Notes under the pieces: model-generated | What the model was told of the DNA's origin: nothing | Database searches by the model: none | What the model saw: the letters and a program-made list of their open reading frames with translations, nothing else | Assembly: GCF_016741785.1 (NCBI RefSeq) | Contig: NZ_JAERRL010000003.1 | Span: 248,001-312,000, forward strand | Reading direction: 5' to 3' | DNA: 64,000 nt | Source: Streptomyces sp. 7-21 | Lineage (GTDB): Bacteria; Actinomycetota; Actinomycetes; Streptomycetales; Streptomycetaceae | Part shown: piece by piece, positions 1 to 8,688 of the stretch | Layout of the letters: every line of letters starts with the position of its first letter | Position numbering within the stretch: position 1 is the first letter of the stretch | Translations under genes and position numbers: made by a program

Positions 1-2898
1 GGCGGGGAGGTGGGGCTGACCGGTGATCTCGCTGAGGCGCTCGACGAGGTCGAGGCCGTCCATGTCGGGCAGCGTCAGGTCGGTGATGAGCAGTTCCGGC
101 GGGTCGTCCGCGAACAGCGCGCAGGCGGTGGTGCCGTCCGGGGCGGCCCGCACGGTCCGCCCGGGGAGCACGTCGGTGAGCGTGCGCCGCCAGCGCTCGC
201 GGGAGGACGCTGAACCGTCGGCGAGGACGGCGGGAGCGGCGAGCCCGGAGGGGCGCAGCGCCCGCAGGGCGTCCTCCAGGGTCTCGCCGGTGACGGGGCC
301 GTAGAGGTGGAACGGCGTATGACGCAGCGCCGGGTGGCTGTGGAGCCGGGTGACGTGCGGCCACTCCTCGTCGGACGCCTCGCTGGCGTCCCACGCGACG
401 GCGGCGGGCGGCGGGCCCGCGGTGAGCGAGGCGGTGTCGTCGTCGGGGTGCAGCACCCGCAGCCGCAGGCCCTCGCGGCGGGCGAGCGCGGTGAGCTCGC
501 GGGGCGGGCCGGTGCCGCCCGCGGCGACCAGGACGGTGCGCCCGGGGGCCGGTGCGCTGCTCGGCGGGACGGCCGGCGGGGCCGGCCCGGCCGGCGTGGG
601 CAGCGGCAGGTCGAGGCAGAAGACGCCGCCGGTGCCGAGCCGTTCGAACGTCAGGGTGCCGCCGTGCAGGACGGCGAGGCGGCGGGCGACGGCCAGGCCG
701 AGGCGGGTGCCGGGCCCGCCGGAGGCGAACGGCTGGAAGAGGTGCTCCTCCTCACCGGGCGGGACCCGCAGCGACGGCGAGGCGACGGTGACGCGCAGGG
801 CGGCGGGCAGCGTCTCGGCGGCGAGTACGGTGCCGCCGTTCCTGCCGCCGCCCCTGCCGCCGTTCCTGCCGCCGCCCTTGTCGCGGTCCCGGTCGCCGCC
901 GGGTGCGGCGGCGAGCAGGGTGTGCAGCAGCTGCGTGAGCCGCTGGGGATCGGCGCGCACAGCCGGGAGCCGTTCGGGCAGCGCGAGCCGGGCCGGCGGG
1001 TGCCCGCCGGCCGGGGCGCGGGCCGCCTCGGCGAGCAGCGGGCGCGGGTCGAGCAGGCGGGGCGAGAGGCCGAGGGCGTCGGTCTGGGAGCGGGACAGCT
1101 CAAGCAGGTCGTCGATCAGACGCAGCAGCGTGGACGCCTGCTGCCGGATCTCCGGGTCGGTGCAGCGCCGCAGGATGGCCTCGACGGGGGTGCGCAGTTC
1201 GCCGGTGGCGTTGCCCAGGACGCGGGTCTTGAACTGGCTGGCCTGTTCGGCGGCGTCGCGGGCCCGGCGCACCTCGGTGAACAGGTGCGCGCCCTTGAGC
1301 GCGGCGCTGATCTGGTCGCCGAGCGCCCGGAAGAGCGCGCCGTGGCGCGCGGCGGCCGGGAGCGGGCCGGCGTCGAAGAGGGCGAAGCCGAGGTGCTCGC
1401 CGCCGATGTGCAGGGTTTCCAGCACGGCGGTGAAGCGGCGGTCGCGTGGCAGGCGCGCGTACAGGGCGTCGGCGTCCGCGGCGGCCACCATGCTCCCGGC
1501 GCCGGTCCCGGTGTCGGTAGCTGGCGGCCCGGTGGCGTCGCTGCCCGGCAGCAGGAGCGTGCAGCCGGGAACGTCGAGGCCCGGCAGGTGGCGGTCGAGC
1601 GCGGCGGTAATGGCGCCCGGATCGACGGCGGTGGTGAGGGTGGTGCCGAGGGCGCGCAGGCGGCGCGACTCCTGCTCGCGGGCCCAGCGTTCGTACTCCA
1701 GCAGGCGGTAGGACTTGTCCGCGATCATCAGGCGGGCCTGGCCGACGAGCCGCTCGGCGTGCGGGCGGGCGTGGGGCGGCAGCGTCGGCAGCACGGTGGT
1801 GCGCAGCCCGAGCAGGGCGCGGTCCCAGGCGGCGGCGTCCTCGACGTCACGCACCCAGCCGCCGAGGTGGCTCTCCAGCGTGTGCAGGAAGGTCACACCG
1901 CCGTCGCGCGCGTCGGCGCGGAGCGCGGCGGTCAGCGCGGCGGCGGACCGGGGCAGCGGCGGTGGCGCCGCGCCGGGCCCGTCGGTGGCCTGGGCCGTCA
2001 GGGCTGAGGGGCAGCCGCAGGAGCGTCGGGTGACGAGGGTGCCGGAGACGGCGCGGGCGGCGGGGGGCCGCTCGCCGCGCAGCCGGGCCAGGAGGGTGTC
2101 GACGGCGAGTCCGCCGAGTTCGGCGAACGGCAGGGCGACGGAGGTGAGGGGCGGGTCGCTCAGCCGCGCCTCCAGCGAGTCGTTGAAGCTGATCAGCGCC
2201 ACGTCGTCGGGCACGCGGACGCCGCGCTCGGTCAGGAAGCGCAGCGCGTCGGCGGCCAGGACGTCGCTGCACGCGACGACGGCGTCGAAGTCCGTGCCGG
2301 GCCGCAGGCCGCGCACATCGACCAGGACGCGCATGGCGGAGGCGCCCGCGCCGTTGGCGTAGTCGACGGAGGCGGCGACGCGGGAGCGGTCGTACGGGAT
2401 GCGGTGGCGGGCGAGGGCGTCGGTGTAGGCGCGGAAGCGGTCGACGGCGACGGGGCTGGCGAGCGGGCCGCGCAGGCAGGCGACGCGGCGGCGGCCGTGG
2501 TCGCGGATGAGGTGGCTGATGGCCTTCCGCATGCCGGAGTAGGAGTCCATGCGGAGCGTTTCGTGCGGGCCGAGCGGGCGGTTGAGGCTGATGACGGGGA
2601 GGCCGGCCAGGCGCTCGGTGAGGGCCTGGGCGCGCTCGCCCGCGGTGGGCAGGCCGAGGGTGGAGGTCCAGCAGATGGCGCCGTCGAGGCGGAGCGGGCC
2701 GCGGTGCGGGCCCACCAGGTCGTAGACGGCGTTGCGGGGCGCGCCGCCGGGGCGGAGGGCGTCGCCGGGGAAGCAGAGGACGCTGACGTCATGGCGCTCG
2801 GCCGCGGCGAGGACGCCGGACCAGAGGGTGGGGCCCACGCCGAGGTGGATGTTGGCCGTGATCAGGCCGATCGTCGGCCGCCGCCCGCGTTCCGCCAT
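1..2898 (-). CDS. LacI-fold / degenerate histidine kinase / receiver hybrid regulator (C-terminus outside window)
   Basis: The reading frame is open to the left edge (966 codons visible). Residues ~8-280 match the effector-binding fold of LacI/PurR regulators (start GRRPTIGLITANI; later VVACSDVLAADALRF and DDVALISFNDS), without a DNA-binding helix in front. A GAF-like segment follows. A kinase dimerisation box at ~560-575 reads NATGELRTP, so the phospho-accepting His is Gly566. The ATPase part (~640-760) keeps a GTRLGLAVARRL G-box but has no DxGxG loop. A pseudo-receiver (~785-880) precedes a receiver whose Asp940 sits in LLITDLTLPDMDG. I infer that an output domain (such hybrids often end in AraC helices) lies beyond the edge. 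Start chosen at the ATG with GAGCGAGG 9 nt upstream; an in-frame ATG at 2916 is the alternative. It lies directly downstream of the pectate lyase on the same strand, so it may sense plant-derived sugar. Confidence 0.8.
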   Translation of the reverse strand, partial: MAERGRRPTIGLITANIHLGVGPTLWSGVLAAAERHDVSVLCFPGDALRPGGAPRNAVYDLVGPHRGPLRLDGAICWTSTLGLPTAGERAQALTERLAGLPVISLNRPLGPHETLRMDSYSGMRKAISHLIRDHGRRRVACLRGPLASPVAVDRFRAYTDALARHRIPYDRSRVAASVDYANGAGASAMRVLVDVRGLRPGTDFDAVVACSDVLAADALRFLTERGVRVPDDVALISFNDSLEARLSDPPLTSVALPFAELGGLAVDTLLARLRGERPPAARAVSGTLVTRRSCGCPSALTAQATDGPGAAPPPLPRSAAALTAALRADARDGGVTFLHTLESHLGGWVRDVEDAAAWDRALLGLRTTVLPTLPPHARPHAERLVGQARLMIADKSYRLLEYERWAREQESRRLRALGTTLTTAVDPGAITAALDRHLPGLDVPGCTLLLPGSDATGPPATDTGTGAGSMVAAADADALYARLPRDRRFTAVLETLHIGGEHLGFALFDAGPLPAAARHGALFRALGDQISAALKGAHLFTEVRRARDAAEQASQFKTRVLGNATGELRTPVEAILRRCTDPEIRQQASTLLRLIDDLLELSRSQTDALGLSPRLLDPRPLLAEAARAPAGGHPPARLALPERLPAVRADPQRLTQLLHTLLAAAPGGDRDRDKGGGRNGGRGGGRNGGTVLAAETLPAALRVTVASPSLRVPPGEEEHLFQPFASGGPGTRLGLAVARRLAVLHGGTLTFERLGTGGVFCLDLPLPTPAGPAPPAVPPSSAPAPGRTVLVAAGGTGPPRELTALARREGLRLRVLHPDDDTASLTAGPPPAAVAWDASEASDEEWPHVTRLHSHPALRHTPFHLYGPVTGETLEDALRALRPSGLAAPAVLADGSASSRERWRRTLTDVLPGRTVRAAPDGTTACALFADDPPELLITDLTLPDMDGLDLVERLSEITGQPHLPA

Positions 2899-3023
2899 GG
2901 GGGATGCCTCGCTCATATCCGAAACGCATGTGACGAGGACGATACTGGCGTGTCCATGACCAAACAAGCCTCGCGCCCGGACGCGCCCCGGCCGGTCCGG
3001 GCGGAAGGGCTGGGCGGGACGGC

Positions 3024-3989
3024 TTACAGGTTGCCTGCCCCGGCGCCGCCGGTGACGATCGCCTTCACGTCGGCGGCCGGGTCGAGGGTGTAGCTGTACG
3101 GCGGGTCGCTCACGGAACCGCCGGTTACGCCCGTGCCGGAGTTCACGAACTCGTTGTCGCGGGCCACCAGGGAACCGGGGCCGGAGTTGCCCTCGCCCAG
3201 GTGGAAGGGGTCCTCGACGTTCTCGAAGTAGTTCCCTTCGACCAGCACCCCGGCGTCCTGGGTGGAGGCGACGCCGTAGCTGCCGATGTCGCTGTAGTAG
3301 TTGTTGTAGACGTGCACCGGGTCGCCGAAGCGGACCCGGGGGTTGCGCTGGTTGGTGCCGTCGAACCAGTTGTGGTGGTAGCTGACGTGCAGGGCGTTGG
3401 CGTCCTCGCCGGCGTTGCCGTCGTCGTGGCCCAGCAGCATGTTCTTGTCCTGGTTGTAGGCGTGGTTCCAGGACACGGTGATGTTGTCCGAGGCGCGCTT
3501 GATGTCCAGGGCGCCGTCGCTGTGGCCGCTGAACGTGTTGTGGTCGATCCACACGTTCGTCGAGTACTCGACGTTGATGCCGTCGTCGTCCGAGCCCGTA
3601 AACGTCAGGTTCTGGACGATCACGTTGTCGGCGCGGCTGATGTTCAGGCCGCTGCCGGTGATCTGGCCGCTGCCGTCGCTGGTGATGGTCTTGTCGGAGC
3701 TGACGCGCGTCATGTCGTCCAGCTCGATGGTGCCTCGTACTTCGATCTGGAGGGCGCCCTCGCGGGCGGCGGCCTCCGCCAGCTCCTCGGCTGTCGTGAC
3801 GGTCACGACCTCGCCGCCCGCGCCGCCCGTGGTGCCGGCGCCGAAGCCTTCGGGGGTGCCGACGGCGAGCGTCTGGGTGGGGGCCGGTTCCGCGGCGCTG
3901 CCGCTGTAGGCGGTCAGGCCGCCGACGGCCGCCGCCGTGGCCACCGCGACAGCACTCATCAGCTTCACGCGTGCGCTCGTCCTGCGCAT
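3024..3989 (-). CDS. Secreted pectate lyase, polysaccharide lyase family 1
   Basis: The 321-aa product should cleave de-esterified pectate by beta-elimination outside the cell. Residues 1-33 form a signal peptide (MRRTSARVK, hydrophobic core, cleavage near GSAA/EP). The rest is a parallel beta-helix with PL1 marks: SDDDGINVEYSTNVWIDHNTF, then SDGALDIKRASDNITVSWN (calcium-binding acids) and the catalytic-Arg stretch NQRNPRVRFGDPVHVYNNYY. Length is normal for a small actinomycete PL1 enzyme with no carbohydrate-binding module. The ATG has GGAG 7 nt upstream; longer frames read through non-coding sequence. It is followed after ~110 bp by the sugar-binding hybrid regulator on the same strand, suggesting pectin-linked control (inference). 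Confidence 0.92.
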   Translation of the reverse strand: MRRTSARVKLMSAVAVATAAAVGGLTAYSGSAAEPAPTQTLAVGTPEGFGAGTTGGAGGEVVTVTTAEELAEAAAREGALQIEVRGTIELDDMTRVSSDKTITSDGSGQITGSGLNISRADNVIVQNLTFTGSDDDGINVEYSTNVWIDHNTFSGHSDGALDIKRASDNITVSWNHAYNQDKNMLLGHDDGNAGEDANALHVSYHHNWFDGTNQRNPRVRFGDPVHVYNNYYSDIGSYGVASTQDAGVLVEGNYFENVEDPFHLGEGNSGPGSLVARDNEFVNSGTGVTGGSVSDPPYSYTLDPAADVKAIVTGGAGAGNL

Positions 3990-4136
3990 GGGAGGACTCC
4001 ATCCGGTGTCGTGGGGGGTGTGGAGCGTGCTGTCTTCCGTCACCGGTGCCGCGCGGCTCGGCACTGCCGATGCTAGGGCGGGACGCTGTGGACGATGACG
4101 GGGCGTGCGTGGACAATGACGCGCACACTTGAGGGC

Positions 4137-4349
4137 ATGTGCCGCAGCATCAAGACGCTCCGCCCGCCGGTCACGCCCGAGGTCACGGACGAGGACATCC
4201 GCGCGGCGGCCTTGCAGTACGTCCGCAAGGTCTCCGGCTTCCGCTCCCCCGCCGCCCGCAACCAGGAGGTCTTCGACCGCGCCGTGGCGGAGGTCGCCGA
4301 GGCGACGTCCCGGCTGCTGGCCGGCCTGCACGTGCGCGGCCAGTCGTAG
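4137..4349 (+). CDS. DUF2277 family protein
   Basis: This small 70-aa protein starts MCRSIKTLRPP, the hallmark N-terminus of DUF2277, followed by VTDEDIRAAALQYVRKVSGFRSP and an acidic helical C-terminus. Function is unknown; the two halves look like short helices. I chose the ATG at 4137 because family members begin exactly at MCRSIKTL; an upstream in-frame ATG at 4116 would add seven residues. No good ribosome binding site precedes 4137 (GAGGG is only 1 nt away). It is divergent from the pectate lyase and convergent with the DUF885 gene, from which a strong hairpin separates it. Confidence 0.8.
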   Translation: MCRSIKTLRPPVTPEVTDEDIRAAALQYVRKVSGFRSPAARNQEVFDRAVAEVAEATSRLLAGLHVRGQS

Positions 4350-4363
4350 CCCGCCGCCCCCGC

Positions 4364-4393
4364 GCCCGCCCCGGCGCGGCGGCCGGGGCGGGC
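4364..4393. terminator. Convergent-gene hairpin
   Basis: A perfect 12-bp stem (GCCCGCCCCGGC / GCCGGGGCGGGC) with a 6-nt loop lies between the convergent DUF2277 and DUF885 genes. There is no T-tract, as is common for Streptomyces terminators, so it could serve both directions. Confidence 0.6.
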
Positions 4394-4421
4394 TGGACCG
4401 GTCAGGCGAGGTCAGGCGAGG

Positions 4422-6131
4422 TCAGCCCAGGACGGAGATCTCCTCGGCCAGGTCGTCGAGGCCGAGGGCGCCCAGGGACAGCGCCGCCATGTGCCAGGAC
4501 TTCAGGTCGAAGGGGCGTCCCTCGCGGGCGGCGGCCGCCCGCGCCGCCTCCCGGCCGGCGAGCCAGGCCCGCTCGCCGAGCTTGTAGCTGATGGCCTGAC
4601 CGGGCCGGCCCAGGTAGCGGACCAGCTCCGATGCGGCGTAGTCACCGGCCAGGCCGGTGTGGGCGCGGAGGAACTCCAGGCCCAGTGCCGGGGTCCACAC
4701 CTCGCCCGGGTGGAAGCTCAGGCCCGCCGGGATCCGCAGCCCCAGGTGCATGCCGATGTCGATGATGACGCGGATGGCCCGGAGCATCTGCTCCGACAGG
4801 TAGCCCAGCCGGTACTCCGGGTTGGTCAGGAAGCCCAGCTCGTCCATGAGCCGCTCCGCGTACAGCGCCCAGCCCTCGGTCTGCCCGCTGACGCTGCCCG
4901 GGCCGATCTGGTAGCGCGAGAGCCGGTCCTTGACGTACACCCAGTGCGCGAACTGAAGGTGATGGCCCGGCAGCCCCTCGTGGTACCAGACCGAGACCAG
5001 GTCCCAGACGGGGAAGCGCGTGGCGCCGAGCGTCGGCAGCCAGGTACGGCCCGGGCGGGAGAAGTCCAGCGAGGGCCGGGTGTAGTACGGGGCGGCGCTG
5101 CTGCCGGGCGGGGCGATGTGCGTCTCCACGCGGCGGACGGGCTCCGGCAGGTCGAAGTGCGTGCCCGCCAGCTGCTCCGTGGCCCGCTCCATCAGGGCCT
5201 GCAACCAGCGGCGGATCTCCTCCTCGCCCTCGATGGCCTCACCGTGGGTCCGCAGGTGCGCCATGGCCTCGGCCGGGGTGGCGCCCGGCAGGACGAGGCC
5301 GGCGGTGGCGCGCATCTCGGCGGCGAGGCGCTCGAACTCCTCCCAGCCGTAGGCGTACGCGTCCTGCAGGTCGAGGTCGGAACCGGTCCAGTGGCGGGCG
5401 TGGCGGAGGTAGCGGTCGCGGCCGACGCCGTCGGGAGCCGCCGCGGTGGCCGGGTGCGGCAGGTAGGTGTCGCGCAGGAAGTCGCGCAGCTCTGCCATGC
5501 CGGCGGTGGCCTCACTCGCCGCCCGGTCCAGGTCGCCGCGGAGCGCGTCGGGGCCCGCCGAGGCGAAGTCGCGGAACCAGTCCTTGGCGAGCCACTCGTC
5601 GATCTGCGCGAGCAGCGCCTCGGCCTGGCGCGGCGCGGCGGCCAGGCCGCGGGCGAGGCCCTCGCGGAGCGAGGCGATGTACCCGCGCGCGCTGCCCGGG
5701 AGGTTGCGCAGGCGGCGAGCGATGACGGCCCAGTCGTCCTCGGTCTTGGCGGGCATGAGCAGGACGACCTGCCGCAGCTGGTGGGCCGGGGAGAAGAGGG
5801 CGGCGACGTCGCGGAGCTTCTCCCCGGTCTCGATGAGGTTCAGCTGGGCGCCCAGCCGCTCGCGGAGCAGGCGGGCCGCCCGCCGCTCGTCGTCCGGCAG
5901 CCCGGCCCCGCCCTCGGGGGCGGCGGCGTCAAGCGCCGTCAGCGTGGCGCGGTGAGCGTCGGCAAGGGCCGCGATGCCCTCCGGGGAGTAGTCGGGAAGG
6001 GCGTCCGAGCCGGGACGGTTGCCGAGGTAGACGGCGAGCACCGGGTCGAGATCGGACAGGGTTTCCACGTACTCGTCGGCGATCTGCCGCGGCGTGCGGG
6101 TGGTCGCCGTGGCGGAGACTGAATCGGACAT
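4422..6131 (-). CDS. DUF885 family (metallopeptidase-like) protein
   Basis: The 569-aa protein is largely alpha-helical and matches the DUF885 family. The most telling stretch is VWYHEGLPGHHLQFAHWVY, an HExxxxH-type arrangement (His384, Glu385, His390) resembling zinc-peptidase helices; the family is usually treated as putative metallopeptidases. There is no signal peptide or membrane segment, so it is probably cytoplasmic. The start at MSDSV is chosen because GAGG lies 8 nt upstream; an in-frame ATG six codons earlier has no such site. No substrate can be inferred from neighbours: it stands alone between a terminator and a divergent oxidoreductase gene. Confidence 0.85.
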   Translation of the reverse strand: MSDSVSATATTRTPRQIADEYVETLSDLDPVLAVYLGNRPGSDALPDYSPEGIAALADAHRATLTALDAAAPEGGAGLPDDERRAARLLRERLGAQLNLIETGEKLRDVAALFSPAHQLRQVVLLMPAKTEDDWAVIARRLRNLPGSARGYIASLREGLARGLAAAPRQAEALLAQIDEWLAKDWFRDFASAGPDALRGDLDRAASEATAGMAELRDFLRDTYLPHPATAAAPDGVGRDRYLRHARHWTGSDLDLQDAYAYGWEEFERLAAEMRATAGLVLPGATPAEAMAHLRTHGEAIEGEEEIRRWLQALMERATEQLAGTHFDLPEPVRRVETHIAPPGSSAAPYYTRPSLDFSRPGRTWLPTLGATRFPVWDLVSVWYHEGLPGHHLQFAHWVYVKDRLSRYQIGPGSVSGQTEGWALYAERLMDELGFLTNPEYRLGYLSEQMLRAIRVIIDIGMHLGLRIPAGLSFHPGEVWTPALGLEFLRAHTGLAGDYAASELVRYLGRPGQAISYKLGERAWLAGREAARAAAAREGRPFDLKSWHMAALSLGALGLDDLAEEISVLG

Positions 6132-6323
6132 CGTGCCATCCTCGTACACCCGGGTGAGCAGCGGAAGGGAATGTGAGCGGGCAGCAGCGGAAGCCGCCGG
6201 CAGGCATCAGCGGGAACGGCACCCTCCCGCTGACGCCCGTGGCCCGCAGGGCGCGGGCCGCCGCCCCGGTCCGCTGAGACGGCACCGGGCGTGCCACCGG
6301 GCCCGCCCGGTACCGTCGCTGTC

Positions 6324-7304
6324 ATGCATGCGATCACGATCAGCCAGCCGGGCCCGCCCGAGGTGCTGGAGTGGACTGAGGTGCCGGACCCCGCCCCCGG
6401 GGACGGCGAGGTGGTCATCGAGGTGACGGCCAGCGGCGTGAACCGGGCCGACGTCCTCCAGCGCCAGGGCCACTATCCCCCGCCGCCCGGCGCCCCGCCC
6501 TACCCCGGCCTGGAGTGCTCGGGCCGGATCGCCGAGGTCGGCACGGGTGTCACCGGCTGGGCGGCAGGCGACGAGGTCTGTGCCCTGCTGACCGGCGGCG
6601 GCTACGCCGAGCGCGTCGCGGTCCCGGCCGGCCAGCTGCTGCCCGTCCCCGACGGCACCGACCTGGTGACCGCCGCCGGGCTGCCCGAGGTGACGGCCAC
6701 CATCTGGTCGAACGTCGTGATGACCGCCGGCCTGCGCCCCGGTGAGACCCTGCTCGTTCACGGCGGCGCCAGCGGCATCGGCACGGTCGCCATCCAGCTC
6801 GGCAAGGCGCTCGGCGCCCGCGTCGCCGTCACCGCCGGCAGCGCCGAGAAGCTGGCCCGCTGCGCCGCGCTCGGCGCCGACATCCTGATCAACTACCGGG
6901 AGCAGGACTTCACCGAGGAGATCACCCGCGCCACCGGCGGCGCCGGGGCGGACGTGATCCTCGACATCATGGGCGCCGCCTACCTGCCCCGCAACGTCCG
7001 GGCGCTGGCGCCCGGCGGCCGGATTGCCGTGATCGGCCTCCAGGGCGGGGTGAAGGGCGAGCTGCACCTCGGCGCGCTGCTCGCCAAGCGCGGCACCCTC
7101 TCCGCCACCTCGCTGCGCACCCGGCCGCCCGGGGAGAAGGCCGCGATCGTCGCCGCCGTGCGCGAGCACGTCTGGCCGCTGCTGGCCTCCGGGCGCGTCG
7201 TGCCCGTCATCGACCGCCAGCTGCCGCTGCCCCAGGCCGCCGAAGCGCACCGCATCATGGAGTCCAGCGGCCACGTCGGCAAGCTGCTGCTGGTGGCCGG
7301 ATAG
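6324..7304 (+). CDS. NAD(P)H:quinone oxidoreductase, zinc-free MDR superfamily
   Basis: The 326-aa protein belongs to the quinone oxidoreductase/zeta-crystallin branch of medium-chain dehydrogenases. It starts MHAITISQPGPPEVLEW; the GroES-like N-domain carries VNRADVLQRQGHYPPPPG and the Rossmann domain carries LLVHGGASGIGTVAIQL (around residue 145). The Cys/His ligands of zinc alcohol dehydrogenases are absent. It likely performs NAD(P)H-dependent reduction of quinones or enones in the cytoplasm. TACCGT ends 7 nt before the ATG, fitting a leaderless transcript. It is monocistronic and divergent from the DUF885 gene. Confidence 0.9.
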   Translation: MHAITISQPGPPEVLEWTEVPDPAPGDGEVVIEVTASGVNRADVLQRQGHYPPPPGAPPYPGLECSGRIAEVGTGVTGWAAGDEVCALLTGGGYAERVAVPAGQLLPVPDGTDLVTAAGLPEVTATIWSNVVMTAGLRPGETLLVHGGASGIGTVAIQLGKALGARVAVTAGSAEKLARCAALGADILINYREQDFTEEITRATGGAGADVILDIMGAAYLPRNVRALAPGGRIAVIGLQGGVKGELHLGALLAKRGTLSATSLRTRPPGEKAAIVAAVREHVWPLLASGRVVPVIDRQLPLPQAAEAHRIMESSGHVGKLLLVAG

Positions 7305-7446
7305 CGCCGGACGCGCCGCGGCCCCCGGGAGAGAGCCGCCGGCAGCGCGCACGCCTCCGAGATGCCCGATTCGACCGATTATGTGATGCTAGTGGTGACT
7401 TGGGGAGGGCATCCCAAGCGACACCTACGCCGACGGAGGCGGAAGC

Positions 7447-7830
7447 GTGAGAGCCTGCGCTGCTGGCATCGTGGTGGCCATCGTGACGGTCCTGGCCGCG
7501 ATGGCTCCGGTCCACGCCGGATCCGACCACTCCCGGGGCGCCCCCGCGGGCCTCGCCTCCTCCGCCCCCGGCAGCCCTCTCGAACCGGCCGGTGAGCAGG
7601 CGCCCGAGCCGGACCGGCAGCCGGCCGAGCCAGTCGCCCGTTCGGGTCCTTCCCCGGAATCCGGCACCGGCTCCGCGGCATCCCGCCACGCGCCCCGCGC
7701 CGTGCCGGAGACCGCCGCCACCGGCGCCGAACCGCGCGGCGAACTGCTCCCCCTCCTGCCGTTCGGCACCGGCCTGTTGCTCTTCGGCCTCGGCATCGGC
7801 CTCGTCGGCTACCGCCTCCGCCCCGCCTGA
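7447..7830 (+). CDS. Small exported protein with C-terminal membrane anchor
   Basis: The start is a GTG with GGAGG seven nt upstream. The 127-aa product has an N-terminal signal-like segment (MRACAAGIVVAIVTVLAAMAPVHAG), a ~75-residue Pro/Ala/Ser/Glu-rich disordered middle, and a C-terminal hydrophobic stretch (LLPFGTGLLLFGLGIGLVGYRLR) ending in a basic tail. This matches a wall-facing protein held by one helix; an LPxTG sortase motif is not present. I do not recognise the family. It precedes the degenerate ABC ATPase on the same strand by ~125 bp. Confidence 0.7.
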   Translation: MRACAAGIVVAIVTVLAAMAPVHAGSDHSRGAPAGLASSAPGSPLEPAGEQAPEPDRQPAEPVARSGPSPESGTGSAASRHAPRAVPETAATGAEPRGELLPLLPFGTGLLLFGLGIGLVGYRLRPA

Positions 7831-7955
7831 CCCTCGCACCCCGCCCCGCCCCGCGGCGGGACGACCGGTGGGTACCGCCGTCACGCACGTCAACAGTGCC
7901 GTCACGTTGGTGCGCCACCATCGTCACCATCCGCGATCGTCAGGGGGCATTTCAC

Positions 7956-8681
7956 ATGACTGCCGCGCCCACCGCGCTCCTCGCCATCCGGGGCGTCATC
8001 CACGCGCCCACCCTCGACGGCGCTGACCTGACTGTCCGCGCCGGGGAGTTCGTCTCCGTCCTGGCCCCGCCCGGCGCCGGCAAGTCACAGCTGCTGGCGC
8101 TGGCCACCGGCCAGGCCACGCCGCTGCGCGGCCGCGTCCGCCTCGGCGGCGCCGACCTGGCCACCCTGGGCCACCGGCGCCTCGCCGAGCTGCTCCGCAC
8201 CACCGTCACCCGCGTGCCGCAGCACGCGGACACCGCGCTCCATCCCTCACTGACGGCGGCGGAGAACATCGCCCTGCGGCCCACCCTCGACGGTGTCCCG
8301 GCCGCAGAGGCCCGCCGGATGGCCCTCTCCGTCCTCCTCGAACTCGAGCTGGCCGACCTGGCGGACCTGCTCCCCCGCGAGCTGTCGCCCTTCCACCGCC
8401 GCGCCGTCACCACGGCGCGCGCCCTCGTCAGCGACCGCCCGCTGATCGTCGCCGACGACCCCGTGGCCGGCCTGGAACCGGTCCTGGCCGACACCGTGCT
8501 CGCGCTGCTGCGCACCCGCGCCGCACGCGGCCAGGCCGTACTCATGACCACCCGCGATCCGGCGCACGCGGTGTGGGCCGACCGCGTGCTGCTGCTGCAA
8601 GACGGCGCCCTCACCGACCCGGCCGCCCCCGTTCCGGCGGGCGCCGCTGAGCGCTCCACGCCCCCGGCCAACGTTGCATGA
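7956..8681 (+). CDS. Degenerate ABC-type ATPase subunit
   Basis: The 241-aa protein has the ABC ATPase layout: P-loop APPGAGKS (37-44), Q-loop RVPQ, signature region, and Walker B LIVADDP. Several key positions are altered. The signature LSGGQ reads LSPFH (143-147), the catalytic Glu after Walker B is Asp168, the D-loop is GLEP, and the switch His is Arg200 (TTRD). It most resembles MacB/LolD-type subunits. No permease gene is adjacent. AGGGGG lies 8 nt before the ATG. Its stop overlaps the in-frame TTG that could start bpa and is 8 nt from bpa's ATG, so the two genes are probably co-transcribed. Whether it hydrolyses ATP is doubtful. Confidence 0.8.
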   Translation: MTAAPTALLAIRGVIHAPTLDGADLTVRAGEFVSVLAPPGAGKSQLLALATGQATPLRGRVRLGGADLATLGHRRLAELLRTTVTRVPQHADTALHPSLTAAENIALRPTLDGVPAAEARRMALSVLLELELADLADLLPRELSPFHRRAVTTARALVSDRPLIVADDPVAGLEPVLADTVLALLRTRAARGQAVLMTTRDPAHAVWADRVLLLQDGALTDPAAPVPAGAAERSTPPANVA

Positions 8682-8688
8682 TGGAGGC

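Noticed and set aside
307..2007. Long plus-strand reading frame of 566 codons
   Set aside because: It is the antisense shadow of the hybrid regulator; the codon pattern of the minus strand gives coherent LacI, kinase and receiver motifs, and this frame gives only Gly/Ala/Arg-rich text.
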